A stretch of 64,000 bases of DNA from contig CM066989.1 in NCBI GenBank assembly GCA_033977485.1, positions 35,714,595-35,778,594 of the forward strand, given 5' to 3'. Shown here in pieces: positions 59,341 through 64,000 of this stretch. Both the position numbers and the translations under genes were made by a program. Each line of letters begins with the position of its first letter. The first letter of the stretch is position 1. The DNA is from Hydrangea macrophylla. Its lineage: Eukaryota > Streptophyta > Magnoliopsida > Cornales > Hydrangeaceae. Under the pieces are notes generated by a model, which was not told the DNA's origin, did no database searches, and saw nothing but the letters and a program-made list of their open reading frames with translations.

Positions 59341-61750
59341 CACACATCCATGAGTTAATTTTCACACCACTTCATAAGATTATGTTTGGAGAGAGAGCTA
59401 GGAAGTAAAAGAGTGAGAATTCTTGTATTTTCCTATCATCAAATCAAGGTAAGTTCTTTTCTTCTCTATATTTATATAGTTTATAAACACTCACATTTAC
59501 ATTATTTTCAGTAATAATTAGATTCTATTAGCTTAATTTTGGAAGGGTTAAATTAATTATTAATCTAGAATTAAGAACATAGCTAGATTTGATCAAAATG
59601 GTAAAATTTTTATATCTCTTTACTCCAACCACATTAAAATCCGAAATTTTAGAGGTAGACTCTTTTAATGCCCAGGAAATACCTCTTAAAACAGTTTTTG
59701 ATTTGTTTGTACCGTTTGAGTTTTATTTAGGATTCGTCTTAAAGGGTAAATTGGTCATTTCACATTCTGTGATTTAAATTTGCTAAAATCAACTTTAGAT
59801 TTGGATTCTCCACGAAATTTCACTCGAGATAGACACTGATTTCACTTTAAAAGGTTAAGAAATGAGTGAGCTATGGCCATTAGAAGTTTGGAATTACAAT
59901 CTGCCCAAACAGGGCATTCTGCCCAGTTTATTTCCGAAAATTTCATTTACACCCCTGAAAACTGTAAACCAACATATAAAAGTCTACCGATATCGGATTT
60001 GATCACGGTTTCAAGCTTAGTACTTCTAATTATGTTTATTTCCATCTGAAGTATTAATTTTTCAGTTTATGATAATTCTTATATTTTGGTATATTTACAG
60101 AATGACCCCTAAACTTTTAAAAAGGGTATTTTTGGTCATTCTGGGATTTTGTAAACTCATTATAAATCATTTATATATTCTATAATGATATTATGATAAT
60201 ATATACTGTTTTATAAATTTGTTAATTATAAAACCATAGAATAATAAATCTTACTACTTATCAATTGATTTAAATAAAGGTTTGATTATTTTATCATAGC
60301 TATTATATTTCTTAAACTATGGGAAAAATACAAAAAAAATGTTCTTATGGCATTTTATGACCATTAAAAATAGTCCCACACTTAAATTATGGTATTTGGA
60401 TATGAAAATGGAATTACGGTCCTGTTATGACTATTTTAAAAATAGTGTTAATAAATAAGTTAGGCCTTGTCAGATTTTAAATTATATAAATAAAAACCCT
60501 TATATTTCAGTATTATTCTGTATCATTAGGATATAACAAATAGATATTACAATTAGAAATGTTGGGGTACTAAGTACGAATAACTACTAATTTATTTATA
60601 TCCTTTGGGTAATAAAATTGGTAAAAGAAAAGTAATACGCTATTAATATTATGATTTTATAAAGAATCGTTTAACGAATAAATTCTCACCCTTATGGAGA
60701 TTATATATGAGCTTTACGGCTCAATAGTAACTATTTAAAAAAAAAAATAGTATTTTAACTTCCAAAATCTGTAGTAAATAATCGATAACTCGGGAAAATA
60801 CGCCGTTAATTCCTATAGTCTTGGAATTATATCTAGTATTATATTTAAGAGTTTGGAGACAATCTGACACCGTTTTCAAATGCAGCTTACTTGTAGGACC
60901 CACATTTATGTAAGAAATTATGATTTAGGAACTACTACGGACTCCAAATGGAGTCCAGTTAGTGATGTTAAACTCGGTGTAGTATAAGGAATGTTATAGT
61001 GAAGACATAGAGAAGCCTTAATTACAGTTTTATCCTTATGCTTGCAACCTATGATTAAATGTCTAGTTTCTTTTACCTGTATTGATGTAGGAACTGTTTC
61101 ATCGACAATTCTTAAGTTGCCAAGGTGAGTGTTCGTATCCTGTATTTAACTCAACTCTATATGTGAGTGTTCATACTCGGTATTCAGTTCAACTCCATAT
61201 GTGAGTGTTCATATCCTTTTTGCTAATTCTACTCCTCACGAGTGGATCTGATTCTACCTTCAGTTATTAATAATATTATACAATTGTTATAATTCATTTC
61301 TGGAACATTATCGTTTGGTTCCACTGAAAAAGGGATTATGTTAATATTTGTTATGCCATTGTGCAATTCATTCATTATTCCCAATGTCAATTACCACTAC
61401 AACGAACTATAAAGTATAGCCCTATGTGGTTGGTCCTATTGGGCCCATGGAATGAAGCCCAAGTGGCTGGTCCTTTTGGACCCATGAACCCGACTAGCAG
61501 GGTTGCCTTTGATCAATGTGCCATGTAATGAAAGGAACGTGTGTGTGAGTGGGTGGTTGGTAATTTGACATTCATGAAAAGATGCCTTTCGTATAAATAT
61601 TCTTTGAATCTGTTATAATATTTTGTATTCATCACTATTAATATTGCTATCTCTTCTATACAAATCCTCTTTATGATTATTATCCAGGTTTATGTTCATT
61701 CACTGAGCCTTCTGCTCACACTCTCCAAATGTTTTAAAAACCCTTTTCAG

Positions 61751-61851
61751 ATGACAATGATATGCTTTACGCTGAACCAAATGAAGAACAAGAGATAGCA
61801 ATAGAAGGAGAAGACCCTCTCCTAGATGCCCTTGAAGGGTCACTTTCTTAG
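61751..61851 (+). other. Candidate terminal exon of family-2 LTR, acidic 29-codon frame
   Basis: After the acceptor at 61750 the frame reads DDND, then an ATG at 61762 opens 29 codons (MLYAEPNEEQEIAIEGEDPL, then LDALEGSLS) to TAG at 61849. It is rich in Glu/Asp. The inverted copy keeps the frame with only a Ser-to-Pro-type change at the end. An AATAAA signal follows. Splicing and translation are untested. Confidence 0.4.
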
Positions 61852-62101
61852 GAGCTCAAATAATGAATCTAAGTATTCCAATGGATACTTTCTTTTCTTG
61901 TACTGGATTTAAAGCCTATGTAAAGCCTTAAACTCTAATTGTAAGTTTGTATTGGTGTGATGGTTGGGGGTCTCTTCGATCCCATTTAATAAAATGAATG
62001 TTTTGATTGCTTCTGCTAGATCTCTGTACAAGTTAAAAGGCCTCGTCGGCCGGTCATGATCCCTAAATCTATTATATTGAATTTGGGGGCGTGACAGTTT
62101 G

Positions 62102-64000
62102 ACATAAACTTAAAGCATATAAAAGTAAATTCTCTTTCCAGCAGTTGTTCTCAATTAGCGTAGTCATAAGGTTCTTCCTGATTGTAACCTGAAAAGCCTG
62201 AACACGAATGTCCAGGACGCATCAACGCCATCTGCTTCAAGAAGCTGGTGAGTATTAAAAATATAACTTTGAATGTAAAACATACTCACTTACCATTTTC
62301 AAATTCCCATTTAATTCCATGAGTTTACATTAGAGTAAAGAGTTCATTTTAGAAAACAACAACAATATCATTTGAAAGCTATAATTCACATATATGTGAC
62401 CGTGTATGAAAACAATGCACCAAACTCATCTTACCGACTCTTTTCTCTCGACAAAACCCAACAATCCATTATCACACACCAGTATCTTTGAAATACTCCG
62501 ATAGCCACACTTTAGCACAGGGGTGCTAGGGAATGTCCGGTTTACCTCACACTTTGGTCCGGGGTACCAGGGAGTGTCCAATGCCTCACACTTTAATACC
62601 TAATCCGCCATGCAAATACCGTAGGAACCCTCACGCAGTATCCAGACTCGGGTATCAGGGAGTGTCCGTAGGCCACACTTTAGCACTACCATGGGTGCCA
62701 GGGAATGTCCAAGTTCGGCTTCACACACTTTGACGCTACCATGGTCGTCAGGGAGTGTCCAATTTTGCCACCGTCGCATTTCAAAGACACCCTCGCCGCA
62801 ATCTCAATCACAACACACTTTGGTACTCACTTACCAGGGAGTGTCCACAACACAATCTCAACCGCACTCACTATACCACACTGTCCATTACTCTTTTCTA
62901 TACTGACCAACACTCACCATGCATGTACAACTGACTCCACATGAATGATATGTGACTTAATACAAAAATATAAAGTACTGGGAATGATAACCATGGATGT
63001 ACGAGAAGAAATCAAATCTTATATTAAACAACCGGTGAATTCATCAAAGAATGCTTTAACATGCTTTTATCGCTATTAGAACACAAGTGGGTCTACTTTG
63101 AAGTAATGCCCTCAAAAATGAGTTATAATTTGTATACATGAATTACATATCAACAGAAAGGTCTTTGAGTCTAGTTTCCAACGCTTCAAACCGTGCGCGT
63201 TTTCGAGTTTCCTAGAGGAAGTTATGGCCATTTTACTAAACGTCGTCAGTGTTGAAAAATGTCAATCGTAGCTCTCGGATTTCACGTAAAACCGAGAGGT
63301 GACAACACTTTAAATCAACGGTACGTCGCGATACGGATGAATTAAGCCGTAGTATTCGAACCACAACTTATTGGAAATAAGATCTTTCATTCCCAATTCA
63401 CAGAATTGATTTTGGTTGAGTTTGAAAAATTACCATTTTTGAGCTTCAAGTTTTCATACGAAAATTAACAATGGTGTTCTTCAAATTAGACTAAACTAAC
63501 AGTAAATAAATATGAGATTACATTCCAAGTGAGTTTAGAATACTCACTGTGATATAGATTGAAGAAGTTGTTGAGAAAGAAACACAAGAACAAGAATTAC
63601 GAATTTCCAATTTCAAGCTTTGGCTATGGAGGATTGAGCTCTTCAAATTCTGAAATTATGAACTCTCTGCACTCTCTTATCTCTCTGTGTGACTCTCTCA
63701 AGCTCTCTATGCTAGAAGTGCAGAATGCGTGTGTTTGAGAGAGTAGGTGAGTGTTTAAATAATTAAGCTTCCACTTGGAGACAATGGCCTAACAATCCAC
63801 TCATTAACCACTAACTTTTAATTAATTGGTGGATTAGTAGAATATGCAAGATGATGTAAACATACACTGATGCACATATAGCTCCACTAATTAGTGTATA
63901 AATAACCAAGTCTCCACTTGGAGACAATGGCCTAACAATCTAATCATTAACCACTAACTTTCTAATCAATTGGTAGTTTATAAGGAATATGCAAGATGAT
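62102..64000 (-). mobile_element. Family-1 gypsy LTR L12 (inverted), runs off the window
   Basis: Starts ACATAAACTTAAAGCAT, lacking about 250 bp of the right LTR end, and continues through the terminal exon, the hairpin array (about 62480-62940) and at least two 144-bp units to the window end. It is closest to L11 in several shared variants (for example GGAAATAAGATC at 57720 and 63374). Confidence 0.88.

Larger units (their letters stand above)
58903..62096 (+). mobile_element. Family-2 LTR, direct copy (about 3.2 kb)
   Basis: Ends in GGGGGCGTGACA at 62096, a typical gypsy-type LTR terminus. The left end is about 38 bp short compared with the inverted copy at 40113-43136. It has a TATA box (59333-59340), a donor-like AAG|GTAAGT at 59448/59449, an acceptor CCCTTTTCAG at 61741-61750 and an AATAAA at about 61988. 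No gag or pol is present and no target duplication is visible, so it is a solo-LTR-like remnant. Its middle is AT-rich and otherwise unrecognised. Confidence 0.8.

Noticed and set aside
59589..59777. 62-codon frame in family-2 LTR
   Set aside because: It lies in the putative intron, with no similarity to any domain I recognise.

Overview
The window looks like nuclear DNA of a flowering plant, probably a dicot, from a repeat-rich and probably heterochromatic region. No host gene, tRNA, rRNA or CRISPR array could be supported. Nearly everything is transposable-element sequence: one decayed Ty1/copia element, many copies of one Ty3/gypsy chromovirus family, two further long-LTR types, one CACTA DNA transposon and a LINE-like scrap. 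The species cannot be named from the sequence.

Layout: 1-711 is low-complexity DNA and degenerate CACTA-like repeats. 712-6861 is a copia element on the minus strand (RT, IN, PR, gag, leader, PBS, 5' LTR), sitting in a DUF4283/LINE-ORF1-like fragment at 6862-7198. From 7199 to the end the window is a mosaic of family-1 gypsy LTRs (about 2.6-2.9 kb, TGTAATAACCC...GGGGCGTGACA) and their internal regions in both orientations. Internal regions are A (20210-22063, -), A' (22064-22587, +), B (25273-29636, +), C (29637-33965, -), D (35304-37225, +) and E (51401-56590, -). E is the best preserved: one 1491-codon gag-PR-RT-RH-IN-chromodomain frame broken only by two stop codons. The C-terminal chromodomain-like segment and long LTRs point to the Tekay/Del chromovirus lineage.

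Nested or flanking insertions: a solo LTR of a diverged relative at 13759-16732 with a perfect 5-bp target duplication; two inverted copies of an unrelated long LTR (family 2) at 40113-43136 (-) and 58903-62096 (+); and a CACTA element at 47943-50927 with one intact terminus and a decayed TNP1-like transposase gene.

The elements do not form a host pathway. In life, gag, protease, reverse transcriptase/RNase H and integrase would be cleaved from one polyprotein transcribed from the LTR and primed by initiator tRNA-Met. The most unusual features are the many inverted (foldback) junctions, including a 4.3-kb palindrome of two independently mutated gypsy copies. Also unusual are an array of hairpin-capable modules and a short spliced-looking exon conserved between diverged LTRs, promoter-proximal 144-bp repeats of variable number, and LTRs shared between neighbouring internal regions.
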